Shown here: piece after piece, positions 34,198 through 43,471 of the stretch
Layout: each line of letters begins with the position of its first letter
Position numbering within the stretch: the stretch's first letter is position 1
Assembly (NCBI RefSeq): GCF_027568575.1
Contig: NZ_JANUVP010000003.1
Length of the DNA: 64,000 bases
Reading direction: 5' to 3' (one strand)
Source of the DNA: Caldifermentibacillus hisashii
Lineage (GTDB): Bacteria > Bacillota > Bacilli > Bacillales > Caldibacillaceae
Notes under the pieces: model-generated
The model's input: the letters and a program-made list of their open reading frames with translations, nothing else
Databases searched by the model: none
Told to the model about the DNA's origin: nothing
Position numbers and translations under genes: made by a program

Positions 34198-36666
34198 TTA
34201 TTGTTTTGAACTAGCTTCATTCGCATTTATCGTTAGCTTTACCGGCTCCATAAGTAATTTTCCAATCCCGATTACTTTTCCGCTTTCTGATTCATCCATG
34301 AAGAAGGAACCGTTAGAATATCGATCATTCATCCGTAATTCGTTTACGGAAATTTTCTCGGTCATATTTTTCTCGGATGTGATGACGACCGTATCTTGCT
34401 CATGGGCAAGAACAAAGCCTGCGATTCGATGGGGATGTGCCTTTAATTCGCGGACCATCACCAGGCCTCGTTTTGCTCTGGTCATAATCTCAAATTCATC
34501 AATTGCCATTCTTTTCACTGCCCCACGTTGGGTAGCAATTACAATCGATTGATTTTTCGGATCATCAATAACTGCTCCGCCGGTAACAAAATCACCATCT
34601 TTTAGGTTCATTCCCTTGACCCCGGCAGCACGTACACCAATTGGATTTACTTCTTCTTCTTTAAAGCGAAGTCCGTATCCGAGATATGAAGAAAGGAAAA
34701 TTTCTTTTGTTCCATCTGATAATTGAACCGAAAGTAATTCATCATCATCTTTTAAATGAATGGCAATTAATGGTTTTGTATATCGCTGAGCTTGATACAG
34801 CGATAATTGTGATTTTTTTACCATACCATTTTTTGTAAAAAATAGTAAGTATTTCATAGTGTGAAAATCTTTCACAGGGATTACGGATACAATTTGTTCG
34901 CTCCGATCGATCGGGATAATTGTGGACACATGCTGACCGACATCTTTCCAGCGTATATCCGGTAATAAATGGATCGGACAGTATAAGTAATTTCCTTTAT
35001 TCGTAAAAAATAATAGGACATCCATTGTATTCATCTCATAAGAAGCAATTAATTCGTCGGTATCTTTCATCCCGTAATCTTCGCCATTTGAAGCTGCATA
35101 CGAACGGAGGCTGGTTCTTTTTAAATACCCTTCTTTTGTTGCTGTAACAACAACATCTTCACTGCTGATTAAGACTTCTAACCCAATTTTTAGTTCTTCA
35201 ATTTTTTCTTCAATTTGTGACTTTCTTTCTTCGGCGTATTTCTTCTTTATTTCTTTCAGTTCATTGATAATCACTCTTTGCAGTTTCTTTTCATCAGCCA
35301 ATATTTTAGTTAGCTCTGAAATTACTTTGTCCAATTCAGCGGCCTCTTCCTGCAATTGGGTAATATCTGTATTTGTTAAACGGTACAGTTGTAATGAAAC
35401 AATCGCTTCAGACTGCGGTTCAGTAAATTGGAATTGTTTAATTAAATTATTTTTTGCATCTCGCTTGTCTTTTGAGGCACGGATTGTCGCAATAACTTCA
35501 TCCAAAATGGACAATGCTCTTATTAACCCTTCGACAATATGCTGCCTCTCTTTTGCTTTTTTTAAATCATATTGTGAGCGTTTTGTTACAACGTCTTTTT
35601 GGTGGTCGATATAGGCATCAAGTAAATCAGCCAGACTCATCAATTTTGGGCGACGATTGTGAATGGCAACCATGTTGAAGTTATAAGTGATTTGCAAATC
35701 CGTATTCTTGTATAAGTAATTCAATATCCCGGTACTATCCGCTCCTTTTTTTAATTCAATAACAATACGTAAGCCGGTCCGGTCAGTTTCATCACGAACT
35801 TCCGAAATCCCTTCAACTTTACGGTCTAAGCGGAATTCATCAATTTTTTTCACTAAATTAGCCTTATTCACCTCAAAGGGAATTTCTGTGATAACGATCT
35901 GTTCCCGACCGCCACGGATTGCTTCAATATCTGCTTTCCCTCTGACAATAATTTTTCCTTTACCGGTTTCGTACGACTTTTTAATTCCTTCAATTCCTTG
36001 GATGATTCCTCCTGTTGGAAAATCAGGTCCCTTAATGATGTTCATAAGTTCATCTATCGTACAGGAAGGATATTGCATGCGGAAAATGGCTCCATCGATG
36101 ACCTCCCCTAAATTATGAGGTGGAATATCTGTTGCATACCCGGCCGAAATTCCCGTTGATCCATTTGTTAAAAGATTTGGAAACCGTGCAGGTAATACGA
36201 CCGGTTCCTCCTCGGTATCATCAAAATTCGGAATAAAATCCACCGTTTGTTTATCGATGTCACGAAGCAGTTCAGCACTAATTTTTGATAACCTTGCCTC
36301 CGTATACCGCATGGCAGCGGGCGGATCCCCATCAATACTACCATTGTTCCCGTGCATCTCGATAAGAACATTACGCATTTTCCAATCCTGACTGAGACGC
36401 ACCATTGCTTCATAGACAGAAGAGTCACCGTGTGGGTGATAATTACCGATTACATTCCCGACCGTTTTTGCCGATTTTCGAAACGCTTTATCAGCGGTAT
36501 TTCCTTCCTTATGCATGGCGTAAAGGATCCGGCGTTGTACCGGTTTTAAGCCATCTCTCGCATCGGGTAATGCCCGGTCTTGGATAATATATTTACTGTA
36601 ACGGCCAAATCGGTCACCAATTACTTCTTCCAAAGGTAAATCGAGTAGTTGTTCAGCGTTTGCCAT
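34198..36666 (-). CDS. parC: DNA topoisomerase IV subunit A
   Basis: About 822 residues: the cleavage and C-terminal beta-pinwheel subunit of topoisomerase IV (GrlA). Catalytic Tyr121 is in AAMRYTEARL. The quinolone-determining region reads HPHGDSSVYEAM, with Ser82 and Glu86 at the positions matching S80 and E84 of S. aureus GrlA, i.e. the sensitive form. The ATG at 36666, six bases behind GAGGTGG, overlaps the end of parE. Operon parE-parC as in other Bacillaceae. Confidence 0.97.
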   Translation of the reverse strand: MANAEQLLDLPLEEVIGDRFGRYSKYIIQDRALPDARDGLKPVQRRILYAMHKEGNTADKAFRKSAKTVGNVIGNYHPHGDSSVYEAMVRLSQDWKMRNVLIEMHGNNGSIDGDPPAAMRYTEARLSKISAELLRDIDKQTVDFIPNFDDTEEEPVVLPARFPNLLTNGSTGISAGYATDIPPHNLGEVIDGAIFRMQYPSCTIDELMNIIKGPDFPTGGIIQGIEGIKKSYETGKGKIIVRGKADIEAIRGGREQIVITEIPFEVNKANLVKKIDEFRLDRKVEGISEVRDETDRTGLRIVIELKKGADSTGILNYLYKNTDLQITYNFNMVAIHNRRPKLMSLADLLDAYIDHQKDVVTKRSQYDLKKAKERQHIVEGLIRALSILDEVIATIRASKDKRDAKNNLIKQFQFTEPQSEAIVSLQLYRLTNTDITQLQEEAAELDKVISELTKILADEKKLQRVIINELKEIKKKYAEERKSQIEEKIEELKIGLEVLISSEDVVVTATKEGYLKRTSLRSYAASNGEDYGMKDTDELIASYEMNTMDVLLFFTNKGNYLYCPIHLLPDIRWKDVGQHVSTIIPIDRSEQIVSVIPVKDFHTMKYLLFFTKNGMVKKSQLSLYQAQRYTKPLIAIHLKDDDELLSVQLSDGTKEIFLSSYLGYGLRFKEEEVNPIGVRAAGVKGMNLKDGDFVTGGAVIDDPKNQSIVIATQRGAVKRMAIDEFEIMTRAKRGLVMVRELKAHPHRIAGFVLAHEQDTVVITSEKNMTEKISVNELRMNDRYSNGSFFMDESESGKVIGIGKLLMEPVKLTINANEASSKQ

Positions 36667-38638
36667 AATCATCCACCTCGCTTGCCGACTGTAAATTTTG
36701 ATTTTCTAATAAACTTCCATCTTCTTCCAGGCCAAAATCAACATGCGTTTCAATCCATTTTCTCCTTGGTTCAACCTTATCGCCCATTAATGTCGATATT
36801 CGGCGATCGGCACGGGTAAAATCATCAATTTTCACGCGAATTAAAGTTCTGGTCTCCGGATTCATTGTTGTTTCCCATAGTTGATCGGCATTCATTTCCC
36901 CTAAACCTTTATATCGTTGAATCATGTATCCTTTTCCCATTTTTTTCGTTAAAACATGCAATTCTTCATCTGTCCATGCATACTTAATCACTTCTTTTTT
37001 CCCCGTTCCTTTACTTACTTTATACAGAGGGGGCAGAGCAATATATACTTTCCCTGCTTCGATTAACGGACGCATATATCGATAGAAAAATGTTAAAAGC
37101 AAAACTTGAATGTGGGCCCCGTCTGTATCGGCATCGGTCATAATAATAATCTTATCATAATTTGAATCCGCAACATTAAAGTCTACCCCTACACCGGCTC
37201 CAATTGTATGTATAATGGTATTGATTTCTTCATTTTTCATAATATCGGCAAGTTTTGCTTTTTCCGTATTGATGACTTTTCCTCTTAACGGCAGAACAGC
37301 TTGAAAACGGCGGTCTCTCCCCTGTTTTGCCGAACCGCCTGCTGAGTCCCCTTCAACTAAATACAATTCATTTTTATCCGGATTACGGGATTGAGCAGGG
37401 GTTAGTTTCCCGGAAAGAAGAGCTTCGGATTTTTTTCGTTTCTTTCCATTTCTGGCTTCTTCACGGGCTTTTCTTGCCGCTTCTCTTGCATGTTGAGATT
37501 TAATCGCCTTTTTAATAAGCATCGTGCTAATCTCAATATTTTCTTGAAGATAATAAGTCAGTTGTTCAGTGATGATTGTTTCAACAGCAGATCTTGCTTC
37601 ACTTGTCCCTAATTTTCCTTTTGTTTGTCCTTCAAATTGTAAAAGATTTTCCGGGATACGAACCGAGATAATGGCTGATAACCCTTCACGAATATCGGAC
37701 CCTTCCAAATTTTTATCCTTTTCTTTTAATAAATTCATTTTCCGGGCAAACTCATTAAAAACTCTCGTCATGGCCGATCTTGTACCAATTTCATGGGTTC
37801 CGCCGTCTTTCGTACGGACATTATTTACAAATGAGACCATGTTTTCCGAATATCCATCATGAAATTGGAACGCAAAATCGACTTCAATCTCATTTTGTTC
37901 GCCTTCAAAACTAACGACCGGATGGAGGGGTTCTTTATCCTCATTTAAATAATGAATAAATGCTTCCAGTCCATTTTCGTATTGAAAGACATCGGATTTC
38001 CCGTCTCGTTCATCAATTAATTCGATTTTTAGTCCCTTTATTAAAAAGGCTGATTCCTGTAATCGCTCCGACAGAGTCTCATAGTTAAATACAGTGTTTG
38101 AAAAAATTGTCGGATCAGGTTTGAAATGAATTTCTGTACCGGTTTCCTTTGTTTTTCCGACTTTTTCTAAGGTTGTTACCGGTTTGCCTCCATTTTCAAA
38201 ACGTTGTTGGTAAACAGCACCATCCCGCTTGATAGTGACAATTAACAGCTCAGATAAAGCATTGACAACGGAAGCACCAACTCCATGCAGCCCTCCACTC
38301 GTTTTGTATCCGCCTTGACCAAATTTTCCTCCTGCATGCAGGACAGTGAAAATGACTTCAGGTGTTGGTTTCCCGGTTTTATGAATACCGGTCGGCATGC
38401 CCCGACCTTTATCAATAACGGTGATACTGTTGTCTTTGTGAATTTTGACAATAATATGGTCACCAAATCCGGCCAATACTTCATCCACTGCATTGTCAAC
38501 TATTTCATAGACGAGATGATGCAAACCTCGGCTATCCGTGCTTCCTATATACATACCAGGCCGTTTTCGAACCGCTTCAAGTCCTTCGAGCACCTGGATC
38601 GAATCATCAGTGTATTCCATTGGTTGATTTTTTACCAC
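36653..38638 (-). CDS. parE: DNA topoisomerase IV subunit B
   Basis: About 661 residues: GHKL ATPase (EIVDNAVDEVLAG, IDKGRGMPTGIH, GLHGVGASVVNALS) and TOPRIM domain (YLVEGDSAGGSAKQGRDR and DADTDGAHIQ). Start is ambiguous: GTG 38638 has AAAGGGG seven bases upstream and is preferred, while ATG 38644 is two codons earlier and too close to that site. It partners ParC for decatenation of daughter chromosomes. Transcribed from the region holding repeat A copy 3. Confidence 0.96.
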   Translation of the reverse strand: MVKNQPMEYTDDSIQVLEGLEAVRKRPGMYIGSTDSRGLHHLVYEIVDNAVDEVLAGFGDHIIVKIHKDNSITVIDKGRGMPTGIHKTGKPTPEVIFTVLHAGGKFGQGGYKTSGGLHGVGASVVNALSELLIVTIKRDGAVYQQRFENGGKPVTTLEKVGKTKETGTEIHFKPDPTIFSNTVFNYETLSERLQESAFLIKGLKIELIDERDGKSDVFQYENGLEAFIHYLNEDKEPLHPVVSFEGEQNEIEVDFAFQFHDGYSENMVSFVNNVRTKDGGTHEIGTRSAMTRVFNEFARKMNLLKEKDKNLEGSDIREGLSAIISVRIPENLLQFEGQTKGKLGTSEARSAVETIITEQLTYYLQENIEISTMLIKKAIKSQHAREAARKAREEARNGKKRKKSEALLSGKLTPAQSRNPDKNELYLVEGDSAGGSAKQGRDRRFQAVLPLRGKVINTEKAKLADIMKNEEINTIIHTIGAGVGVDFNVADSNYDKIIIMTDADTDGAHIQVLLLTFFYRYMRPLIEAGKVYIALPPLYKVSKGTGKKEVIKYAWTDEELHVLTKKMGKGYMIQRYKGLGEMNADQLWETTMNPETRTLIRVKIDDFTRADRRISTLMGDKVEPRRKWIETHVDFGLEEDGSLLENQNLQSASEVDDYGKR

Positions 38639-38674
38639 AACCATTCCCCTTTCACAATCTGTTATCCATATAAT

Positions 38675-38830
38675 AGTAAAGTGACACTCCAATCAATGAG
38701 GGGTTTTTTACCCCCCTATTATGGTTAGTTAAACCAATCGGACGATGCGAGCAGTTCATCCTCCATCTATTTTCTTTGTAATCTCAGAATCTTGAGGTGG
38801 GGGTGGACTCCTCGTTAAGGTGAGATATAA
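38675..38830 (+). repeat. structured repeat family A, copy 3
   Basis: GTAAAGTGACACTCCAATC opens it; the first hairpin is imperfect (AGGGG with CCCCCCT), core TTAAACCAATCGGAC, second stem ATCCTCCATCT with AGGTGGGGGTG, third hairpin CTCGTTAAGGTGAG. Lies 5' of parE but on the opposite strand. Confidence 0.75.
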
Positions 38831-38947
38831 GCATATAGAACGCTCGTTTGTATACAATTCATTATAAACAATTTTTTTCTATTTTGTCTATAACAGATTA
38901 AATTGGACTCATCTTAACACAAGGAATCTCCATCATAGCATACAAAA

Positions 38948-38984
38948 TAAAAAGGTGGACATTGGCAAGTCCGACCTTTCTCTT
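38948..38984 (-). terminator. terminator of the CoA-binding protein gene
   Basis: On the minus strand AAAGGTCGGAC pairs loosely with GTCCACCTTT and TTTATTTT follows. Confidence 0.55.
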
Positions 38985-38994
38985 TGCAATCTTA

Positions 38995-39408
38995 TCAACG
39001 GGTCAATGCATGAATGACTTTAATGCATAAATCCATGACAACCGTCCGACCGTGTTCTTTCAAAAAATGATAGGCCTCCTCATTGACAATCCCTTGTTGG
39101 GCCCAAAATACATCCGCATCAATTTCTATAAATTCTCTTGCCAAGTCGGGTAAGTGTTCACTGCGCCGGAAAATGTCCACAATATCTACATGACCGTTAA
39201 TCTCTTTCAGCGACTTAACAGCTTTGACGCCAAGAACTTCATCAATCGTCGGGTTAACAGGTATGATTTCGTAACCTGCTTCTTGCATAGCTTTTGCAAT
39301 CTGATAAGAGGTACGTTCCGGGTTATTGCTTAAACCAACGACAGCAATTCGTTTTGCCTTTTTCAAAATGGCACCTAATTCTTCTAAAGATGGATTTTCA
39401 ACCATCAT
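38995..39408 (-). CDS. yneT: CoA-binding domain protein (YneT/YccU family)
   Basis: A 137-residue Rossmann-like CoA_binding_2 protein: RIAVVGLSNNPERTSYQIAKAM near residue 20 binds the nucleotide, then YEIIPVNPT and VDIVDIFRRSEHLP; FWAQQGIVNEEA and VVMDLCIKV complete the family pattern. Cytosolic, function not settled. In B. subtilis yneT lies between plsY and parE/parC-linked genes, and the same genes surround it here, although about 2 kb of extra DNA now separates it from plsY. Confidence 0.87.
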   Translation of the reverse strand: MMVENPSLEELGAILKKAKRIAVVGLSNNPERTSYQIAKAMQEAGYEIIPVNPTIDEVLGVKAVKSLKEINGHVDIVDIFRRSEHLPDLAREFIEIDADVFWAQQGIVNEEAYHFLKEHGRTVVMDLCIKVIHALTR

Positions 39409-39551
39409 GACTACCTCCTTTTCATCTTATATATTCTATCACGAGCGGAAAATTCCTGCTGGCTCACATACAAATTACTTCATTTATCTCAGCTCCTCAT
39501 TCTATCAAAACCGTTTACTGATACGCAAAATAATTTGCAGGAATATTTTTT

Positions 39552-39648
39552 ATAGAAAACTCAGGCGTCCTAGCCTTTAGGCAAGAGCAGAGCCATAGTT
39601 ACACTTATGCGTTAGGAAAGTAGAAATTGAAAAATTTTTACTTTCGCC
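39552..39648 (+). repeat. dispersed hairpin-ended repeat family B, copy 1 (degenerate)
   Basis: GAAAACTCAGGCGTCCTAGC, CCTTTAGGCAAGAGCAGAGC, CACTTATGCGTTAGGAAAG and the terminal hairpin GTAGAAATT ... AATTTTTACTTTC follow the order of the copy at 44678. The first hairpin has lost some pairs. It sits just upstream of the broken cotX gene. Confidence 0.65.
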
Positions 39649-39686
39649 CTTCGAGTAAAATTTTACACATACAGGAAACATATCGA

Positions 39687-40148
39687 GTGAATTTAGAAGA
39701 AACAAGAGAGAGAAGATCAGACTGGAATGCGCTTGATCCGACATCAGAACACCCCCTAAGCTGCTATTTACCACATAATGATGATGATTAATCAGCTACT
39801 CAAACTGTAAGAGAATATCAAATATCTCAAGAACTGATTCTCGTTCGGGATTCAGCTGAGGTAAAAGTCAATACAACCGATACAAAAGCAGCTATTTCTC
39901 TTGTCGCTTCGTTAAATGCGTTTATCGCAGCTATTATTAACATCGCTGTTGCTTCGGCTGATGATGCTGAAGAAATCAAGCAAACTTTATTTTCATCAAC
40001 CGGTATTAAGCAAGTTAATGTTCAAAAGACAGTTGTTGAAAATTCCCGCTGTGTAGAAGTCAATACGACGGACGTAAATCTCGCAGTAAATATTCAATTA
40101 TTGTTACAAATTATTCTTGCTCTTTTAGTAAACTTGGAAATCTTATAG
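39687..40148 (+). pseudogene. cotX: spore coat protein X/V family gene with in-frame stop
   Basis: From GTG 39687 one frame runs to TAG at 40146, interrupted only by TAA at 39789. It encodes WNALDPTSEHPLSC, a run of Asp, then TVREYQISQELILVRDSAEV, KVNTTDTKAAISLVASLN, a second similar half (CVEVNTTDVNLAVNIQLLLQ) and the hydrophobic end ILALLVNLEIL: the duplicated CotX domain of insoluble coat crust proteins. The TAA falls after the DDD linker, before the domain. Either a nonsense mutant or a sequencing error; repeat B copy 1 lies 40 bp upstream. Confidence 0.75.
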
Positions 40149-40288
40149 AAAGTAATTCTCCTTCAGAGGGGTTTTTCCATCCCCACTGAAGATTAATTGA
40201 ACCAATCGGACCTTTCATCCCCCACCTATCCCTTTGTAAATTCGAAAATCTTGAGGTGGGGTCTTGACTCGCCGTTAAGGTAGGATTA
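40149..40288 (+). repeat. structured repeat family A, copy 4
   Basis: Follows the cotX stop directly: first stem CTTCAGAGGGG with CCCCACTGAAG, core TGAACCAATCGGACC, second stem CCCCCACCT with AGGTGGGG, third element CGCCGTTAAGG. Confidence 0.8.
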
Positions 40289-40302
40289 CTGATTTCTCAA
40301 AA

Positions 40303-40336
40303 TACCCCCAAACTGGTTTTATCAATTTGGGGGTTA
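40303..40336. terminator. bidirectional terminator
   Basis: ATACCCCCAAA pairs with TTTGGGGGTTAT over a 13-base loop; it sits at the 3' end of the minus-strand XRE gene and faces the cotX/repeat A side. Confidence 0.75.
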
Positions 40337-40699
40337 TCTCTTTTTAAATACTTGAATAAATTGGATAATTGCTTTTCGTTCTTCCAAACTCAATGAAGTT
40401 AACAGTTTTGTTAAAGAGGAATTCGATAAATCATCGTAAATGGAAGAATTTTCCCTTACGCTCATAATTTCATTAATATTATTATTATCTTCCAATAGAA
40501 AACAAAAATCCGCTAACGAAATTTGTAAAGCAACACAAAATTGATAAAGTAAAGTTAATGGGATCGGTTGTGCACCTGTTTCTATTCTGGATAATTTCGG
40601 TTGGGAAATATTTAGTTTCTCAGCTAATTGTTTTGTCGTGTATCCTTTCTCTTTTCGGATTTTCCTGATTAATTTGCCAATTTGTTGATCATTTATCAC
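40334..40699 (-). CDS. XRE-family helix-turn-helix regulator
   Basis: A 121-residue repressor-like protein: residues 7-62 are a Cro/CI HTH (IGKLIRKIRKEKGYTTKQLA then EKLNISQPKLSRIETGAQPI), followed by an acidic linker and a C-terminal helical segment (LLTSLSLEERKAIIQFIQ) resembling the dimerisation tail of SinR-like regulators. GTG start behind GGGAGTGG. Divergent from the small gene at 40917; two copies of TCTATRTATAGA lie in the space between and are its likely operators. Confidence 0.85.
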   Translation of the reverse strand: MINDQQIGKLIRKIRKEKGYTTKQLAEKLNISQPKLSRIETGAQPIPLTLLYQFCVALQISLADFCFLLEDNNNINEIMSVRENSSIYDDLSNSSLTKLLTSLSLEERKAIIQFIQVFKKR

Positions 40700-40778
40700 G
40701 ATTTACCACTCCCAACAATTTTTTCGATGGTCTTCCCTGTTTTCTATTTGTCATTTTTATGTATGGAAAGGCAATTTC

Positions 40779-40870
40779 TCTATGTATAGACGTGATACTT
40801 ACTATTATCAAAAATTACTTATAATTTTCTTATTTACAAATGGTGTATAATGTTTTATTCTATATATAGA
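40779..40870. promoter_or_regulatory. paired operator-like sites between the XRE gene and its divergent neighbour
   Basis: TCTATGTATAGA at 40779-40790 and the exact palindrome TCTATATATAGA at 40859-40870 flank a TATAAT (-10) at 40846-40851. Same 12-bp core, 80 bp apart, placed for repression of both genes. Confidence 0.5.
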
Positions 40871-40916
40871 TAATAATTTAAAATGTATTCAATATATGAA
40901 TAAAGGTGGAATTCAT

Positions 40917-41207
40917 ATGCACTCTCCTACCTTCGATCATCATTTTAACCAAATTGCACTGGAAAGAATTGAGTATATTCGCATGCAGTTTCATAATAAA
41001 GCATGCTCAAAATCCCGTGACAAATGGGAAGAATACATAAATCAAATCGAACACTATCTTCCTGAAGAAAAAAAATACTTAGCTGCACAAATGAGAGACG
41101 TTATTTTTCAAACGAGCGATGAATATGATTTAAAAATGTTTAAACAAGGTTTTGCTGATGGTTGTTTATTTTTCAGCAGTATATTGAATAGACAAACTCC
41201 CGAATAA
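40917..41207 (+). CDS. hypothetical helical protein divergent from the XRE regulator
   Basis: A 96-residue charged protein, ATG 40917 behind AAAGGTGG. It looks all-helical (HFNQIALERIEYIRMQF, WEEYINQIEHYLPEEKK, DEYDLKMFKQGFADGCLFF). No family recognised; similar small helical genes under XRE control occur in Bacillus genomes. It ends ahead of its own terminator at 41254. Confidence 0.6.
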   Translation: MHSPTFDHHFNQIALERIEYIRMQFHNKACSKSRDKWEEYINQIEHYLPEEKKYLAAQMRDVIFQTSDEYDLKMFKQGFADGCLFFSSILNRQTPE

Positions 41208-41253
41208 TAAATGGAAATATATAACATTATAACATGGTTACCAAAATAGTAGG

Positions 41254-41283
41254 AAAAAAGTCGACAAAAGTCGGCTTTTTTTC
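41254..41283 (+). terminator. terminator
   Basis: AAAAGTCGAC pairs with GTCGGCTTTT over AAAA, then a run of T. Confidence 0.8.
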
Positions 41284-41406
41284 ATGATAAGTACAAAAAA
41301 TCCGGAAAAAAACTGACCGAACATCAATTTAATGACTATTAAAAGCTTTATTCTTTGTGTATAATCATAAAAGAATCCATTTGGTTTTTTAAAGGGGTAA
41401 TTTATA

Positions 41407-42009
41407 ATGAACACCGTGATTTTATTTGTTTTAGCATATTTGATTGGCTCGATTCCTTCAGGGTTAATTATCGGGAAAGTTTTTTATAATACTGATATTC
41501 GTGAACATGGAAGCGGGAATTTGGGAGCAACGAACACTTTTCGTACACTGGGAGTGAAAGCCGGAATTGTTGTTATGGTAGCGGATATATTAAAAGGAAC
41601 TTTGGCGACCGGACTGGCTGATATATTTTCCTACTTTCAAATATCGTTAGAATGGTCAATTTCCCCTTTAATTATCGGTGCAGTCGCTGCGTTCGGTCAT
41701 ATGTATCCTATATTCGCTAATTTTCGAGGGGGAAAAGCGGTAGCAACCTCAGGCGGTGTAATTTTGTATTATGAGCCAGTGCTTTTTATCATTCTCATTC
41801 TTATCTTTATAATTACATTGTATTTATCAAAATATGTTTCTTTATCTTCAATGGTTGCAGGCGTTGTTGCCATTATTTATTCGTTATTTACAAGAGATAT
41901 CCCGTTAATTGTTATCGTATTCTTATTAAGCGGATTTATTTTTTACCGTCACCGAGCTAATATCAAGCGGATCAAAGACAAAACCGAGCCGAAAGTAAAA
42001 TGGTTGTAA
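41407..42009 (+). CDS. plsY: glycerol-3-phosphate acyltransferase
   Basis: A 200-residue membrane enzyme that transfers acyl from acyl-phosphate to glycerol 3-phosphate in phospholipid synthesis. The three family motifs are visible: SIPSGLIIGK near 17, GSGNLGATNTFR near 36, GHMYPIF near 98 with FRGGKAVATSGG just after. About seven membrane segments. ATG behind AAAGGGG, ended by a strong terminator at 42007. Confidence 0.96.
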   Translation: MNTVILFVLAYLIGSIPSGLIIGKVFYNTDIREHGSGNLGATNTFRTLGVKAGIVVMVADILKGTLATGLADIFSYFQISLEWSISPLIIGAVAAFGHMYPIFANFRGGKAVATSGGVILYYEPVLFIILILIFIITLYLSKYVSLSSMVAGVVAIIYSLFTRDIPLIVIVFLLSGFIFYRHRANIKRIKDKTEPKVKWL

Positions 42010-42041
42010 AAAAGCCGGCCAAAGCAAGAGCCGGCTTTTTC
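42007..42041 (+). terminator. terminator of plsY
   Basis: AAAAAGCCGGC pairs with GCCGGCTTTTT across a ten-base loop. Confidence 0.92.
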
Positions 42042-42059
42042 CAAAAATACTGGTAAACA

Positions 42060-42120
42060 ACCCTAGAGAATTTCTGCCGTCCAGCTTCAGTCGCTATACG
42101 GACGCTACTTACGCTTTTTT
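42060..42120 (+). repeat. possible degenerate Bacillus-type dispersed repeat
   Basis: GCCGTCCAGCTTCAGTCGC ... GGACGCTACTTACGCTTTTTT between plsY and spoIIP resembles the gtccagcttcagcgcc...gcgctttt repeats common between Bacillus genes. A related reversed fragment (GCGCTCGGAGCTAGACA) is at 56414-56430. Confidence 0.3.
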
Positions 42121-42121
42121 A

Positions 42122-43237
42122 TTAATTATTTACCTCTACTGCATCCGTTTTTTCCCAGTAGTAATCGGCAAAAACTTCCGCAAATACATCGATCGTATTA
42201 AACATTTCTTCCAATGTATTTTCCGGTCCGCCAACTTCGATTAAAATAGCATTTGGTGAAAGATCCTGATTATATACGCCGTTACCTTGGCTTTTATCTT
42301 TACTGAATACGTTTCGAGTTAAACCCGGGTATTTTTCTCTCAGCTTTTGATTTAATTCAAGGGCAATTTTTTCGTTTTGTTCAAAATTCGGATGAGCCTT
42401 CCCAACAATAAAATATAGTTTTGCGTATTTTTTTCCATTGATTTCAGTCGTTGTTGTTTCCCGTTTCGCACTGTCACGATGAACATCAATTAAATACGTA
42501 AAATCATTATTTTGAGCTAATGCTTGTTGGACAACTTCCCGAGATGCATCGTATGATTTCGGGTATTTCCAACCTTTTGCCGCCAATAATTCCGGGATAT
42601 CCGTTTTATCAGTGACAGATCCAATGCCTTTTTCCATTAATTTTTTCCCTAATCGTTCCCCGACCATGGTAATATTCACTTCTTTATGCTGTGCGTCGGA
42701 AGCGTTACTAGCATCTTTCAAGTGGGGAAGAAATGATTCTCTACTATGAGAATGGTAAATAAATACGGTATTTTTTTCTGGCTTTTTGACAGGCGGTGTT
42801 GCTTCATCACCACCAAGATTATCCAAGCTTCCTTCAACAATTTCACGGTCCTTTAAAACTTCTTCAATCGGTGGAGATGATTCAATGGGTAAATTGGTAA
42901 AATCGGTACCTTCTCCTGCTACTAAAATATCGGATGTCATGGCAAATAATCCCGGCACCTCATCAAATATCAAACTTCGGACATCTTTTATATTAATATT
43001 TGTTGCAATTTTGATCGCATTGGTAAAAAGAGAATGATCTTCACTTGTTAACATTTTCGAATAATAATGGTTCTCTGAAGCTATCATTCTTAAAAAAAAC
43101 TCTGAATCTGTTTTATCATCTTGAATTTCCTGTAAAAAAAAACTTGAAAAGAATAAATTTGATTGACTAGTAACAACAGTAGATATTACTGATATAAGAG
43201 AAAATAGAAAGAAGAGGAATTTTAATATTTGCTTCAT
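42122..43237 (-). CDS. spoIIP: stage II sporulation protein P
   Basis: A 371-residue membrane-anchored cell-wall amidase/endopeptidase used in forespore engulfment. N-terminal helix (ILKFLFFLFSLISVISTVV), then after a variable region the catalytic domain with VFIYHSHSRESFLP near 159 (B. subtilis has HTHNRE), LIDVHRDS near 246 and ILIEVGG near 338. It is alone here, whereas B. subtilis spoIIP follows gpr; some relatives carry a second copy, and this may be one. Same direction as nothing nearby, convergent with plsY. Confidence 0.92.
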   Translation of the reverse strand: MKQILKFLFFLFSLISVISTVVTSQSNLFFSSFFLQEIQDDKTDSEFFLRMIASENHYYSKMLTSEDHSLFTNAIKIATNINIKDVRSLIFDEVPGLFAMTSDILVAGEGTDFTNLPIESSPPIEEVLKDREIVEGSLDNLGGDEATPPVKKPEKNTVFIYHSHSRESFLPHLKDASNASDAQHKEVNITMVGERLGKKLMEKGIGSVTDKTDIPELLAAKGWKYPKSYDASREVVQQALAQNNDFTYLIDVHRDSAKRETTTTEINGKKYAKLYFIVGKAHPNFEQNEKIALELNQKLREKYPGLTRNVFSKDKSQGNGVYNQDLSPNAILIEVGGPENTLEEMFNTIDVFAEVFADYYWEKTDAVEVNN

Positions 43238-43471
43238 TTTAAGACCACCTATTAAATTTCATTGTTTACTAATAGATATGAAATATGGCATTATTTTAGA
43301 AGAGGAATTTTTTTTACAAGATTACAGGTAATCTTGACTTCCTGGATGGACTTCATATAAAATGGTAATCGTTTCAATGGTTGAGGATGATTGTATCTAA
43401 ACACTTTATAATTATCCTTTTATGAAAATAAAATGAATGATAATGGAAATGAAAAATAAGGGGTTTAACCT

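Noticed and set aside
35264..35614. 116-codon plus-strand frame inside parC
   Set aside because: It lies wholly inside parC on the opposite strand, has no ribosome site and reads as the Ser/Cys-rich shadow expected from antisense of an acidic/Lys-rich coding region.
38285..38728. 147-codon plus-strand frame over the start of parE
   Set aside because: Antisense to the conserved ATPase domain of ParE, and no start signal.
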